Shown here: in pieces, positions 1 to 7,896 of the stretch | Layout of the letters: the number at the start of each line of letters is the position of its first letter | Position numbering within the stretch: the first letter of the stretch is position 1 | Source of the DNA: an uncultured Alistipes sp. | Lineage (GTDB): Bacteria; Bacteroidota; Bacteroidia; Bacteroidales; Rikenellaceae | Length of the DNA stretch: 18,992 nt | Assembly: GCA_947174295.1 (NCBI GenBank) | Contig: CAMWIG010000018.1 | Coordinates: forward strand, 1-18,992 | Direction of reading: 5' to 3' | Made by a program: the position numbers and the translations under genes | The notes under the pieces: model-generated | The model's database searches: none | What the model was told of the DNA's origin: nothing | The model's input: the letters and a program-made list of their open reading frames with translations, nothing else

Positions 1-342
1 CACGACGATGAAGGCGCGCGGTTCGGTGCCGGGCAGCGGCAGGTGAAGATGCGGCAGCGCCCCGCCCAGACGGATGTGCGGCAGAACCTTGCCGGCTTCG
101 TCGCCGAGTACGGGACGGAAGCGCAGCGCCTGCCGGTTGCGGGCCGACGGGGTGAGCGTGTTGACCTCGATGATGCGGCGCAGCTGGTCTTCGCGCACTG
201 CGAACGAAGTGTCGTAGCCGCGGCAGCTGCGGTTCTTCGTCAACAGCCTTTGCAGCGTGTTGGCCGGGCGTCGGGCCGCCCGTTCGTTGCCGGAGCGCGA
301 GAAGTACTCCTCCATTTTTCTGCCCAAATAGTCGTCTGCCAT
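1..342 (-). CDS. Nitroreductase-family protein, N-terminal 114 residues (runs off the left edge)
   Basis: The reading frame opens with ATG at 342-340 and stays open to base 1, so only the N-terminal part is in the window. Residues 34-72 contain LTKNRSCRGYD and NTLTPSARNRQALRF, which match the FMN/phosphate-contacting N-terminus of nitroreductase-like flavoproteins (the RSxRxY/F segment, then the PSaxNxQpw-like segment). Members use FMN and NAD(P)H to reduce nitro groups, quinones or other acceptors in the cytoplasm; the substrate cannot be told from this fragment. The gene lies downstream of the SIMPL gene on the same strand, but a terminator at 378-408 separates them, so it probably has its own promoter (candidate -7 at 367-374). 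The final identity depends on the missing C-terminal half. Confidence 0.75.
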   Translation of the reverse strand, partial: MADDYLGRKMEEYFSRSGNERAARRPANTLQRLLTKNRSCRGYDTSFAVREDQLRRIIEVNTLTPSARNRQALRFRPVLGDEAGKVLPHIRLGGALPHLHLPLPGTEPRAFIVV

Positions 343-366
343 AGTGTAAGCTCTGTTTTGTCGCGG

Positions 367-374
367 TAAATATA
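367..374 (-). promoter_or_regulatory. Candidate Bacteroidetes -7 element for the nitroreductase gene
   Basis: On the minus strand this reads TATATTTA, a 7 of 8 match to TAnnTTTG, about 25 bases before the ATG and just after the upstream terminator. No convincing -33 TTTG is seen at the usual 19-21 base spacing, so the call is tentative. Confidence 0.35.
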
Positions 375-377
375 CTG

Positions 378-408
378 AAAAAGGCGAAAACCCGTGCGGA
401 TTCTCGCC
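378..408 (-). terminator. Intrinsic terminator after the SIMPL gene
   Basis: On the minus strand GGCGAGAATCC pairs with GGGTTTTCGCC across a four-base loop (11 pairs, two of them G-U) and is followed directly by TTTTT. It lies 37 bases past the stop of the SIMPL gene and separates it from the nitroreductase gene. Confidence 0.8.
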
Positions 409-445
409 TCGAATCGTGCCGTGCAGCCGTATTTGCGGCGCGCGA

Positions 446-1174
446 TCAGTTCATCGGCAGGACGTTGCCGCGGCTGCCTTTGAGGATGAACTTGGCCTGC
501 ACGGAGTATTCCAGCTTGATGGTCTTGAACTCGGGCGACTCCTCGACAGCCTCCGCAGCGTCGTATATCGCCAGTTTGGCCGTGCCGCGAGCCATGACCG
601 TGTTGTTGTAGACGGCCGGCATGACGTCGACGTTGGCGTCGTAGATGTAGAAGCAGTCGCCGATTTTCTGTCCGAGCGCCTCGGCCAGCGATGCGGCGCT
701 CGACTGCGCGTTCTTCACCGCGGCGATGCGCACCTCCTCCTTCAAGCGGTCGATGTCGGTGTGCGACACGCGGCTTATGGCCGCGTTCGAGATGCCGAGG
801 TCGCTCAGCGTCGAGAGCACGCGCTCGACCATGGCCGCCGAGCCGAGTTCGAGCTGGTAGCGCGCCGAGGCGAGCGCCGTCGCACGTTTGTAGTACGAGC
901 TCGAACGGTTAGCCACCGTGAGCTTCTTCTCGGTGTCGACGCCCAGCTTTTGCAGCGCCGAAATCATGTCGCGCTGCTGGCTCTCGACCGACAGCCTGCC
1001 TTTGGAGTCCTTCTCGTTCACCGTAATGGAAAGGTAGAACAAATCGGGTACGACCTCCTTTTCGGCGCGTCCCGTCACCTGAATATAACTCGGATAGGCC
1101 TCCTTGAAATCCTGCGCCGCGGCCGACAGCGCCACGGCCGCGAGTGCGGCCAGCGATAAAACGATCTTTTTCAT
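446..1174 (-). CDS. Secreted SIMPL-domain (DUF541) protein
   Basis: This 242-residue protein starts with a clear signal peptide: Lys-Lys, then a hydrophobic alanine/leucine stretch ending in SAAAQ near residue 21. The mature part follows the SIMPL/DUF541 pattern, with an early VTGRAEKEVVPDLFYLSI segment (compare vxGxaexxvxPDxaxlxl), a middle region of short helices, and a C-terminal TAKLAIYDAAEA followed by a strand ending in VQAKFIL. The length is usual for the family. Family members are periplasmic or outer-envelope proteins of poorly defined role (the eukaryotic namesake interacts with a signalling kinase; E. coli YggE is linked to oxidative stress). A near-perfect -7 element at 1234-1241 and a terminator at 378-408 suggest a single-gene transcript. 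No enzymatic activity can be inferred. Confidence 0.85.
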   Translation of the reverse strand: MKKIVLSLAALAAVALSAAAQDFKEAYPSYIQVTGRAEKEVVPDLFYLSITVNEKDSKGRLSVESQQRDMISALQKLGVDTEKKLTVANRSSSYYKRATALASARYQLELGSAAMVERVLSTLSDLGISNAAISRVSHTDIDRLKEEVRIAAVKNAQSSAASLAEALGQKIGDCFYIYDANVDVMPAVYNNTVMARGTAKLAIYDAAEAVEESPEFKTIKLEYSVQAKFILKGSRGNVLPMN

Positions 1175-1233
1175 CTCTCTTGCGTTTTTTGTACCTGCGA
1201 CGGCTGCGCCGCCGGGCGGTACGGTTCTGTTCG

Positions 1234-1241
1234 CAAATATA
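1234..1241 (-). promoter_or_regulatory. Candidate -7 promoter element for the SIMPL gene
   Basis: The minus strand reads TATATTTG, an exact match to TAnnTTTG. It would give a leader of about 55 bases before the ATG at 1174. No TTTG-like -33 box is visible 19-21 bases upstream, where the sequence already overlaps the 3' end of the neighbouring gene. Confidence 0.5.
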
Positions 1242-1252
1242 ACGCCGCAGCG

Positions 1253-2188
1253 TTACCGTTTATTGCCAGCGAAACGCTTTCGTTCCTTTTTCGACATATC
1301 GTGTGTGTAGAGCCTGTCGTTCATCACGGCCGTGTAGGACTTGCCGTGTTCGAGCGTCACGTCGCCCTCGGTTGTGGCGAAGCGCGGGAACAGCTGCCGG
1401 TGCGAGATTCCGGGATGCTGGGCCGTATGTCCCGGTTTCGAAGGGTCGGTGACGTAGCGGTAGATTTGCAGCGACACATTGTAGTTCTCGTAGTCGTATG
1501 TTCCGGCCAGCGCGAGCGGGTCGCCCGGCATGACGTCGTCTCCCGGTTCAACCATGAGCGACTCGGGGTCGACGCATATGTACCATGCCTCCGAGCCGTC
1601 GGGATGCTCGATGGTTATGTTCACGGTCTCGGTCGAGAAGCTCACCGTGCCGCGTTCGAACTGCGAGGGCTCCGGCCGTTCGATTTTCACCACCCTGCCG
1701 CGTCGCGCGCAGTAGACCGTGTCGCCCTTTTCGAGCTGGAACCTGTACCCGAGCTGCTTGTGCTCCTCGTCGGGATGAACGTGCTTGTCGTATACGTAGA
1801 CGGTCGAGTGGACGCGTATCGGACGCCGGGTCGTGCACGGCATCCGGTAGACGGCGTTCCCGTCGATTTTCGTGTCTATGCGGCAGTTGTAGCAGTAGTA
1901 GCTGTAACTGTATCCCACGCCGCGGCTCTCGTTCGCGGCGTTGAGCATCTTCACGCGCTGCCCCTCGTGCGCAATCTCCATCTTCTCCGTGCCCGTCATG
2001 CCGTTCTTGCAGTTGCTGAGGTCTTTCAGCGTGAAGTATACGGTCGTGGTGCCCGGGTACTCCTTGCGGTCGGCCACGAATGTCACGCGGGTGCCGCCCG
2101 CACTCTTTTCTGCTTCGATGTGCAGCGATTGCGCGATTGCAGGCAGCGAACATGCGGCGAGCAGCAGGGAGAGAAGTGTGCGCTTCAT
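1253..2188 (-). CDS. Secreted protein with a degenerate M23 (lysostaphin-like) peptidase fold
   Basis: The 311-residue protein has a signal peptide (residues 1-20, ending PAIAQ). Residues about 155-245 follow the beta-rich core of M23 endopeptidases: GDTVYCARRGRVV resembles the usual G-x-V-x-A-a-x-G-x-V strand, then VNITIEHPDG, then VEPGDDVMPGDPLALAG resembles the v-x-x-G-d-x-V-x-x-G-d-x-i-g-x-x-G turn. The closing HxH zinc-ligand motif is replaced by NVS (residues 237-239), and no HxxxD pair precedes the core, so hydrolysis of peptidoglycan is unlikely. A cysteine-rich patch (YYCYNCR, 97-103) lies before the core. The N-terminal part (21-150) is not recognised. The stop of rlmD lies 18 bases upstream, so the two are probably co-transcribed. 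A carbohydrate- or cell-wall-binding role is a guess. Confidence 0.7.
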   Translation of the reverse strand: MKRTLLSLLLAACSLPAIAQSLHIEAEKSAGGTRVTFVADRKEYPGTTTVYFTLKDLSNCKNGMTGTEKMEIAHEGQRVKMLNAANESRGVGYSYSYYCYNCRIDTKIDGNAVYRMPCTTRRPIRVHSTVYVYDKHVHPDEEHKQLGYRFQLEKGDTVYCARRGRVVKIERPEPSQFERGTVSFSTETVNITIEHPDGSEAWYICVDPESLMVEPGDDVMPGDPLALAGTYDYENYNVSLQIYRYVTDPSKPGHTAQHPGISHRQLFPRFATTEGDVTLEHGKSYTAVMNDRLYTHDMSKKERKRFAGNKR

Positions 2189-2206
2189 GAATATTCGTTT
2201 TTTCTG

Positions 2207-3619
2207 TCAGATGCGTTTTACGAGCTTCACCACATTCTCGACATGGTGCGTGTGCGGGAACATGTCGACCGGCTGCACGGCCTCGACGCGGTACATGCCG
2301 TCCATGAGCGCGAGGTCGCGGGCCTGCGTGGCGGGGTTGCAGCTCACGTAGACGATGCGCTCGGGCGCGGCGCGCAGTATGACGTCGATGACCGGCTCGT
2401 CGACGCCGGCGCGCGGCGGGTCGAGGATGATGACGTCGGGGCGGCCGTTGCGGGCCACGAAGTCGTCGCTGAGGACTTTTTTCATGTCGCCGGCGTAGAA
2501 CACCGTGTTGCCGATGCCGTTAATCTCCGAGTTGACCCTGGCGTCCTCGATGGCCTCGGGGACATACTCGATTCCCACGACCTTCGCGCAGCGCGAGGCG
2601 CAGAAGTTGGCTATGGTGCCAGTGCCGGTGTAGAGGTCGTAGAGCACGTCGCCGGGTTGCAGCGCGGCGAACTCGCGCGCCACCTTGTAGAGCTCGTAGG
2701 CCTGACGCGAGTTGGTCTGGTAGAACGACTTGGGGCCTACCTTGAATCGCAGACCCTCCATGCTCTCGATGATGTGGTCCTTGCCGCGGTAGCAGACGGC
2801 CTCCTGGTCGCCAAGCGAGTCGTTCCACTTGGTGTTGACGACGTACATCAGAGAGGTAATCTCCGGGAAGCGCTCTGCGAGGTGGTCGAGCAGCGCGCAG
2901 ATGCGCGGACGGTCGTCCTCGTTGAAGACGACGATGACCATTATTTCGCCCGTCGAGGCCGTGCGGATTATCATGTTGCGCATGAGTCCGGCGTGCTCGC
3001 GTGCGTTGTGGAACGTGTAGCCGTGCTCGATGCAGAAGCGCTTCGTCGCGAGGCGTATGTCGTTCGACGGGTCGGCTTGCAAGTGGCAGCGGTCGATGTC
3101 GAGAACCTTGTCGAACATGTTCGGGATGTGGAAGCCAAGCGCCGGAGCGGGCTCTATCGCCTCGCCGGCGGCTATCTCCTCGTAGGTCATCCAGCGGCGC
3201 TCGGCGAAGGTGAATTCGAGCTTGTTGCGGTAGTAGCGCGTCTCGGCCGAGGCGAGGCACGGCGCGATTTCGGGCAGCTCGATTTTGCCGATGCGCGTCA
3301 GCTGGTCGCGCACCTGCTCGGTCTTGAAGCGCAGCTGCTCGGCGTAGGGGAGGTTCTGCCACTTGCAGCCTCCGCACACTCCGAAGTGTGCGCAGAAGGG
3401 CTCTTCGCGCAGCGGCGAGCGCTCGACGAATCGCACGACGGCGCCCTCCATGAAGCGGCGGCGCTTGTTGCGTATCTGTACGTCGACAACGTCGCCCGGA
3501 ACGGTCATCGGGACGAACACCACCACGTCGTTCCAGCGGCCCATCGCCTTGCCCTCGGCGGCGAGGGTCGTTATCTCCAAACCCTCGATGAGGGGGTAGT
3601 TCTGTTTCTTTCGTGCCAT
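2207..3619 (-). CDS. rlmD: 23S rRNA (uracil-C5)-methyltransferase, RlmD/RumA-type
   Basis: The 470-residue protein has the full RlmD-type architecture: a TRAM RNA-binding domain (about 1-66), a [4Fe-4S] site (Cys76, Cys82, Cys85 in CAHFGVCGGCKW, with Cys178 in DRCHL as likely fourth ligand), a SAM-binding motif DLYTGTGT (328-335), ILDPPRAG (398-405) and the nucleophile loop VSCNPATQARDL with Cys427. The family methylates C5 of a uridine in 23S rRNA (U1939 in E. coli RlmD; RlmCD-type enzymes also take U747), so the exact target is not certain. The length is normal. It is the first gene of a probable two-gene unit with the M23-like gene. In the 222-base divergent gap a weak -7 candidate, TATCTTTA, lies on the minus strand at 3697-3690. 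Confidence 0.93.
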   Translation of the reverse strand: MARKKQNYPLIEGLEITTLAAEGKAMGRWNDVVVFVPMTVPGDVVDVQIRNKRRRFMEGAVVRFVERSPLREEPFCAHFGVCGGCKWQNLPYAEQLRFKTEQVRDQLTRIGKIELPEIAPCLASAETRYYRNKLEFTFAERRWMTYEEIAAGEAIEPAPALGFHIPNMFDKVLDIDRCHLQADPSNDIRLATKRFCIEHGYTFHNAREHAGLMRNMIIRTASTGEIMVIVVFNEDDRPRICALLDHLAERFPEITSLMYVVNTKWNDSLGDQEAVCYRGKDHIIESMEGLRFKVGPKSFYQTNSRQAYELYKVAREFAALQPGDVLYDLYTGTGTIANFCASRCAKVVGIEYVPEAIEDARVNSEINGIGNTVFYAGDMKKVLSDDFVARNGRPDVIILDPPRAGVDEPVIDVILRAAPERIVYVSCNPATQARDLALMDGMYRVEAVQPVDMFPHTHHVENVVKLVKRI

Positions 3620-3841
3620 ATCTCTATTATTCGGCTTGTCGGTTTCTTCTTATTTGCCGCAGGTCTGTGCCGACGTGCGGAATCAGCGGTAAAGATACGC
3701 AGAAATTCGAAATTAAACCCTACCTGCCGGGCCGAATTTTTCCCGCGGCGGCAAAAACGGGTCCGTGCGTATGCGGGAGGTTCGCGGCCGCCCGGCGAGT
3801 TCGGCGCGTTTATTGTCTGTTGCGCCGAAAAACGTTTTGCA

Positions 3842-5851
3842 ATGGAAAAACTCTCCGACAACTCCTCCGCCAGGGAGGAACGCACTCCCGCTTTCGACAA
3901 CAGCCCGTCGCTCAGCCGGCGTTTCAAGTCGCTGCGCGGGATGTTGAATGCCGCCGTGGGGCGAATACAGCCTTTCGTGCTTTTCGTTACGTGCTTCGGG
4001 GTGCTGTGCGCCTATCTGGTGGGAATGTACGTCACCGGCACGATACACTCGGCCTCGCGATGGATGGGCGCCATGCTGGCCTGCACGTCGGTAATCGTGG
4101 TGCTGCAAAAGAGCGGCTACCGCGAGTCGCTGAGCGTCGGGTGGATGCGCGTTTTCGGAACGTTCCTCGGGGCGTTCATCGCCTATATCTACCTCAAACT
4201 GCTGCCGTTCACGGTCGTCGGCATGCTCGGGACGGTGTTCGTGCTCGAAATGTTCATGATGGTATTCAACATCTACTCGACGGGATACATCGCCACGATG
4301 ACCCTGCTCATCATCATGCTCGTGTCGCAGATGACGCCCGACGTCGACCCGCTGACCAACTGCATGCTGCGATTCTTCGAATCGGCGGCCGGAGTCGGTG
4401 TCGGCGTGGCCATACTGTGGGTCATCGACCGCTGGCGCGCATGGCGCAAACGTCTGCTGCGCATCGGTGCGTCGACCGACGGGCAGCCGGTCGACATGGA
4501 CACCATGCCCCTGCGGTGGGGACACCTGCGGGTGGTGCTCGTGGCGTCGCTCGGACAGATTACCGGAGCCGCCATCTCGACGCTCGTCGGCGTGCTCATC
4601 CCGCTGATTCAGATTGTCGCGCATCCCGAGCTGCCGCCACTGATGCAGGGCGCGCTGGCTGCCTCGACTCTGGTCGGCATCATGGCGGGGTCGGTGTTCA
4701 TCGGCTACCTCAGCGACCGCTACGGCTATCTTTTGTTCTTCCGTCTGTGTCCGGTGCTGGTTCTCGCGGCGTCGCTCTACGCCTTTGCGTCGGACGGCCC
4801 GGTGCGGCTGTTGTTCGCCCTCTTCTTCATGGGGCTCGGCGTGGGCGGCGGTTACAGCCTCGACAGCGACTACATATCGGAAATCATGCCCCGCCGCTGG
4901 CGCACGACGATGGTCGGCATAGCCAAGGCGGCGTCGGCCGCCGGAAATATCCTGATGGCCGTGGCGTGCTTCTTCATCGTCCGCACGTGGCACGATGCCG
5001 GCGACTGGAACGGCCTGCTGCTGCTCGTGTCGCTGCTGGCCGTGGTCATGATAGTGGCCCGCATACGCTTCGCGCAGAGTCCCGCATGGCTGTTCGCCCG
5101 CGGTCGCACGGCCGAGGCCGAGCAGGCCGTGCACTACCTGCTCGGACCCGACGTCACTATCGGCGACGAACACCGCCATCCGCGCAGCAGGGCCAGGGCG
5201 GCCGAAGGGTGGAGCGCCATGTTCCGCCGCGGCAACATCCGCAAGGTCGTATTCAGCGGCGTGCCGTGGGCCTGCGAGGGAGTGGGAGTCTACGGAATAG
5301 GCATCTTCCTGCCTGTGCTGATTCTGGCAATGGGGCTCGGCACCGACTCCGCAAGTGAGCTCGGACGTGTCGTGCAGTCGGTCGAGACGTCGATATACGT
5401 CAACCTTTTCGTCGCCGTGGGATTCGCCGCCGGTCTGTTCATGCTCGGCCGCATGGACAGGGTGAAGATGCAGAGCGCCGGATTCGTGCTCTGCGCCGCA
5501 GGACTCGGACTGCTGCTTGCCGCTTATCTCCTGCATCTGCACGTGTGGGTCGCCGTCGCCGGATTCATGATGTTCGAACTCTTCATCAACGCGGGTCCGC
5601 ATCTTGTGACGTTCATCATTCCGTCGCAGATATACTCGGTCGACGAACGGGGTGCCGGAGCGGGTCTGGCCGCGGCGTTCGGCAAGGCCGGAGCGGTGCT
5701 GGGCGTCTTCTTTTTCCCGCTGCTCATGCGCTGGGGAGGCGTCACGGCCGCCATATCGTTCACCATAGCCATGCAGATTGTCGGCGCCGTCGTGACGATG
5801 GTTTTCAGCCGCGGACTCGTTCGTCCGCAGGACTCTGCGACTGCCGAGTAG
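3842..5851 (+). CDS. FUSC/ArAE-like module fused to an MFS transporter
   Basis: The frame is open far upstream, but the protein begins at the ATG at 3842, where membrane-protein coding character starts. That gives 669 residues. Residues about 40-198 form a FUSC-like block: four to six hydrophobic helices with GWMRVFGTFLGAFIAYIYL (100-118), the R-x-x-G-T-x-x-G signature of aromatic acid exporter-type proteins, ending in a basic stretch (RWRAWRKR). A linker (199-225) leads to a complete 12-helix MFS domain (about 226-656) with motif A as GYLSDRYG (288-295) and GLGVGGGYSLDSDYISEIMPRRWR (split here as TM4 plus its exit loop, 331-354), which resembles sugar-porter and aromatic-acid/H+ symporter relatives. 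No stop or frameshift separates the two parts. The substrate is unknown; aromatic acids are a guess based on both relatives. The gene stands alone, with a terminator behind it. Confidence 0.82.
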   Translation: MEKLSDNSSAREERTPAFDNSPSLSRRFKSLRGMLNAAVGRIQPFVLFVTCFGVLCAYLVGMYVTGTIHSASRWMGAMLACTSVIVVLQKSGYRESLSVGWMRVFGTFLGAFIAYIYLKLLPFTVVGMLGTVFVLEMFMMVFNIYSTGYIATMTLLIIMLVSQMTPDVDPLTNCMLRFFESAAGVGVGVAILWVIDRWRAWRKRLLRIGASTDGQPVDMDTMPLRWGHLRVVLVASLGQITGAAISTLVGVLIPLIQIVAHPELPPLMQGALAASTLVGIMAGSVFIGYLSDRYGYLLFFRLCPVLVLAASLYAFASDGPVRLLFALFFMGLGVGGGYSLDSDYISEIMPRRWRTTMVGIAKAASAAGNILMAVACFFIVRTWHDAGDWNGLLLLVSLLAVVMIVARIRFAQSPAWLFARGRTAEAEQAVHYLLGPDVTIGDEHRHPRSRARAAEGWSAMFRRGNIRKVVFSGVPWACEGVGVYGIGIFLPVLILAMGLGTDSASELGRVVQSVETSIYVNLFVAVGFAAGLFMLGRMDRVKMQSAGFVLCAAGLGLLLAAYLLHLHVWVAVAGFMMFELFINAGPHLVTFIIPSQIYSVDERGAGAGLAAAFGKAGAVLGVFFFPLLMRWGGVTAAISFTIAMQIVGAVVTMVFSRGLVRPQDSATAE

Positions 5852-5868
5852 CCGCCCCGTAACGAATG

Positions 5869-5905
5869 CCGCCCGCACCCCGAAAAGGGTGCGGGCGGTT
5901 TGTTT
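5869..5905 (+). terminator. Intrinsic terminator after the FUSC-MFS gene
   Basis: A perfect 12-base-pair stem, CCGCCCGCACCC (5869-5880) with GGGTGCGGGCGG (5887-5898), encloses a six-base loop and is followed by TTTGTTT. It starts 17 bases past the stop codon and separates this gene from the convergent urea-channel gene. The minus-strand side has no T-run, so it mainly serves the plus strand. Confidence 0.9.
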
Positions 5906-5926
5906 GCTGTACGTAACGGTTAGGTC

Positions 5927-6940
5927 TTACTTTCCCAGATGCGGCTTTCGGCCGACGCTCCAATCGGTATGGTCGGGGCGCTGCACGTCGTCGAAGCGAA
6001 TCAGCGGCAGCAGGAACAGCCACGTGGTGATGCAGAACGGCGCTGTCAGCGTGGCGATGCCCGTCGGTTCGACGAGTACGTTCATGCCGGCCTGCACGAA
6101 AACCGTGACGACGACTCCGACCGCGGCCCACAGCGCCGAGCGGAGGCCGGGCTTGTAGAATACCGTCGCGAGAGCTATTGCCGTAAGCACGGGGCTGAAC
6201 CCGTAGAGTCCTGCGGCGATGTCGCCCGCCGAGGCGCGGAAGAGTATGGCCGTGAGCAGCGCCAGCGCCGAGCCCGCTGCGGCCCACACGGCGGCGCGGA
6301 TGTTGCTCACGGCGAGACCTGCGAGGAAGAAGAGTCCCGTGACCCACGAGTCGATGAGAAACACCTGCGCGATGCCGCGCAGCCATGCCGCCAGCAGTCC
6401 GGTGAAGCTCGCGCCGTGGAAGGCGGTGAATGCCGCGGGGAGCGCCGGAGCGCTCATGCCCGTGTCGGGGATGGAGTGCATGGCGCGCGCCGCGAGCAGG
6501 AAGAACCACGTGCAGAGCACGAACGGAAAGGTCAGCGAGTTGATTTTCCACGGACGCATGACGTTGTTCAGTCCCGTGCGCACCCACGTGGTGAGTGCCG
6601 AGCAGATGATTACGGCCACCCACATCCATGCCGTCGGGCCGATGAATGTCGGCAGGGCGCAGCCAACCAGCACGCCGTTGAATCCCCAGAGCCCCTGCTC
6701 GCCGTCGGCGGACGGCAGCGAGAGCAGACGTCCCGTCGCGGTCGATACCGCAAGTCCGAGCAGCGCGCCCCACGCCACAGCGCCGTTGTGCGAGGCATAG
6801 GCGCCCCAGAATATTCCGACGAGGAAGAGCAGACCCGTCCATGCGTTGTTCTGGAACATCACCTGCCCGGCGCCGCGCAGAAGCATGCGCACCCAGCCGA
6901 AGGGCTTTCGGTTTTCGATAGTTGTATTAGAAAATTCCAT
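5927..6940 (-). CDS. UT-family urea channel
   Basis: The 337-residue membrane protein shows the internal two-fold repeat of the bacterial and mammalian urea transporter (SLC14-like, PF03253) family. Each half carries the same landmarks: NAWTGLLFLVGIFWG and DSWVTGLFFLAGLAVS, then GLWGFNGVLVGCALP and GLYGFSPVLTAIAL, then SLTFPFVLCTWFFLL and TLTAPFCITTWLFLL. Such proteins are trimers that let urea pass down its gradient across the inner membrane. The ATG at 6940 was chosen because it precedes RMLLRGAGQVMFQNN, the usual start of the first repeat. It is the last gene of the urease operon, 44 bases after ureD, with an AT-rich repeat in between. Its place beside urease makes urea uptake the clear role. 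It is not the acid-gated UreI type. Confidence 0.93.
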   Translation of the reverse strand: MEFSNTTIENRKPFGWVRMLLRGAGQVMFQNNAWTGLLFLVGIFWGAYASHNGAVAWGALLGLAVSTATGRLLSLPSADGEQGLWGFNGVLVGCALPTFIGPTAWMWVAVIICSALTTWVRTGLNNVMRPWKINSLTFPFVLCTWFFLLAARAMHSIPDTGMSAPALPAAFTAFHGASFTGLLAAWLRGIAQVFLIDSWVTGLFFLAGLAVSNIRAAVWAAAGSALALLTAILFRASAGDIAAGLYGFSPVLTAIALATVFYKPGLRSALWAAVGVVVTVFVQAGMNVLVEPTGIATLTAPFCITTWLFLLPLIRFDDVQRPDHTDWSVGRKPHLGK

Positions 6941-6951
6941 AGTGCAAATAT

Positions 6952-6977
6952 AATTTTGAATTTTGCATTTTGAATTC
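6952..6977. repeat. AT-rich TTTGAATT-type repeat between ureD and the urea-channel gene
   Basis: Within a GC-rich operon this 26-base stretch consists of three AATTTTGAATT/CATTTTGAATTC-like units. The same unit appears at 8547-8578, 8745-8778 and 16247-16280, always between genes. Confidence 0.6.
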
Positions 6978-6984
6978 GTAAGGT

Positions 6985-7896
6985 TTACCTCCACGGGAAC
7001 TCCTCGAACAGCGGCCGGCCCTTGACCTGCCGGCGCACCGCCGAGCAGAATGCGCGCACGGCGCACTTCACCGTTTCGGTCTCGGTGCCCAGCACCTTGT
7101 AGAGAAGTCCCGCGCCGCCCGGCAGGCGCGTGATGCCCGCTGCGAGTCCCCGTGTGCGGTCTATCGCTGCGGGGGTGGCGGCGTAGAGGGCCTCGGCGTG
7201 TTCGTGCGGCGTGAGAAGGATGACGTTGGCGAATACGTCGTAGCCGTTCATCGCACCCAGCGTTTCGGGCGACGCCGCGGCGGGGTCGATGACGAACTTT
7301 TCGCGGAACAGCACCCGACCGTCGGGGCGGCGTGCGCGCGAGCAGACCGACAGTATGTCGTACTCGAACCGCTCGCCTGCGCCGAAGTAGCGGCGGCCGC
7401 TGAGGTATATCTCCGAATAGAAGAGCGTCGCCGTGGGGTCGGCGACAATCTCCGTGTCGGCCAGAAACCGAGTGTGCCGGCACGGTATGGTCGGCTCGGG
7501 GATGTATTCGAGATATGCGCCCTCTTCGAGCACGAAGCGCTGTTCGAGCGACGAGTAGTTCCACCGCATCTCGGCCAGCTTCGTCGCCGCACCGGTCGAG
7601 ATGTGCGCGAAGGCGCCGCGCCGGACGGCGAACGACTGCGTGTAGCGGTCGCCGTCGACGTTCGGGCCGCCCGACGAGAGGATATAGACGCACGGCATCT
7701 CGGGCCAGCACTCGTCGAAGTAGAGCTCCTGCTGTACGATGAGCGGTGCGCGCCGCTCCCACTCGCGCATGACGGAGCGTCCGTCGGCGTCGAGCTCGAA
7801 TCCGAGGTGCAGATACCCGACCTTGCCGGGCGAACCCACGGGCATGGCTTTCGGCTGCGCGAGATAGGGGCGCATCTCCCTTGCGGCGGCGGTCAT
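6985..7896 (-). CDS. ureD: Urease accessory protein UreD (UreH)
   Basis: The 303-residue protein fits the UreD family in length and pattern: GKVGYLHLGFELDADGRS near the start, then YILSSGGPNVDGDRYTQSF (the family's s-x-G-G-l-v-x-G-D-x segment), THISTGAATKLAEM-like AHISTGAATKLAEMRW, and YLEYIPEPTIPCRHTRF (the conserved l-E-y-l-P-e-p-x-I-P motif). UreD forms the UreD-UreF-UreG scaffold on apo-urease and is thought to carry nickel through an internal tunnel. The start at 7896 overlaps the stop of ureG in an ATGA, so translation is probably coupled. Longer upstream starts in this frame would lie inside ureG and are rejected. Confidence 0.92.
   Translation of the reverse strand: MTAAAREMRPYLAQPKAMPVGSPGKVGYLHLGFELDADGRSVMREWERRAPLIVQQELYFDECWPEMPCVYILSSGGPNVDGDRYTQSFAVRRGAFAHISTGAATKLAEMRWNYSSLEQRFVLEEGAYLEYIPEPTIPCRHTRFLADTEIVADPTATLFYSEIYLSGRRYFGAGERFEYDILSVCSRARRPDGRVLFREKFVIDPAAASPETLGAMNGYDVFANVILLTPHEHAEALYAATPAAIDRTRGLAAGITRLPGGAGLLYKVLGTETETVKCAVRAFCSAVRRQVKGRPLFEEFPWR

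Noticed and set aside
1301..3841. A very long plus-strand open frame antisense to the M23-like gene and rlmD, continuing into the FUSC-MFS gene
   Set aside because: Its translation is low in complexity with Val/Arg/Asp/His excess and no domain, while the minus strand encodes rlmD with all motifs. It is an effect of high GC; membrane-protein sequence begins only at 3842.
3713..5878. A 721-codon minus-strand open frame over the FUSC-MFS gene
   Set aside because: It is rich in Arg, His, Gln, Glu and Asp with no family resemblance, as expected for the antisense of a GC-rich membrane-protein gene.
5803..6842. A 345-codon minus-strand frame across the urea-channel gene
   Set aside because: It is a shifted shadow of the channel gene with Arg/Gly/His-rich composition and it crosses the plus-strand terminator.
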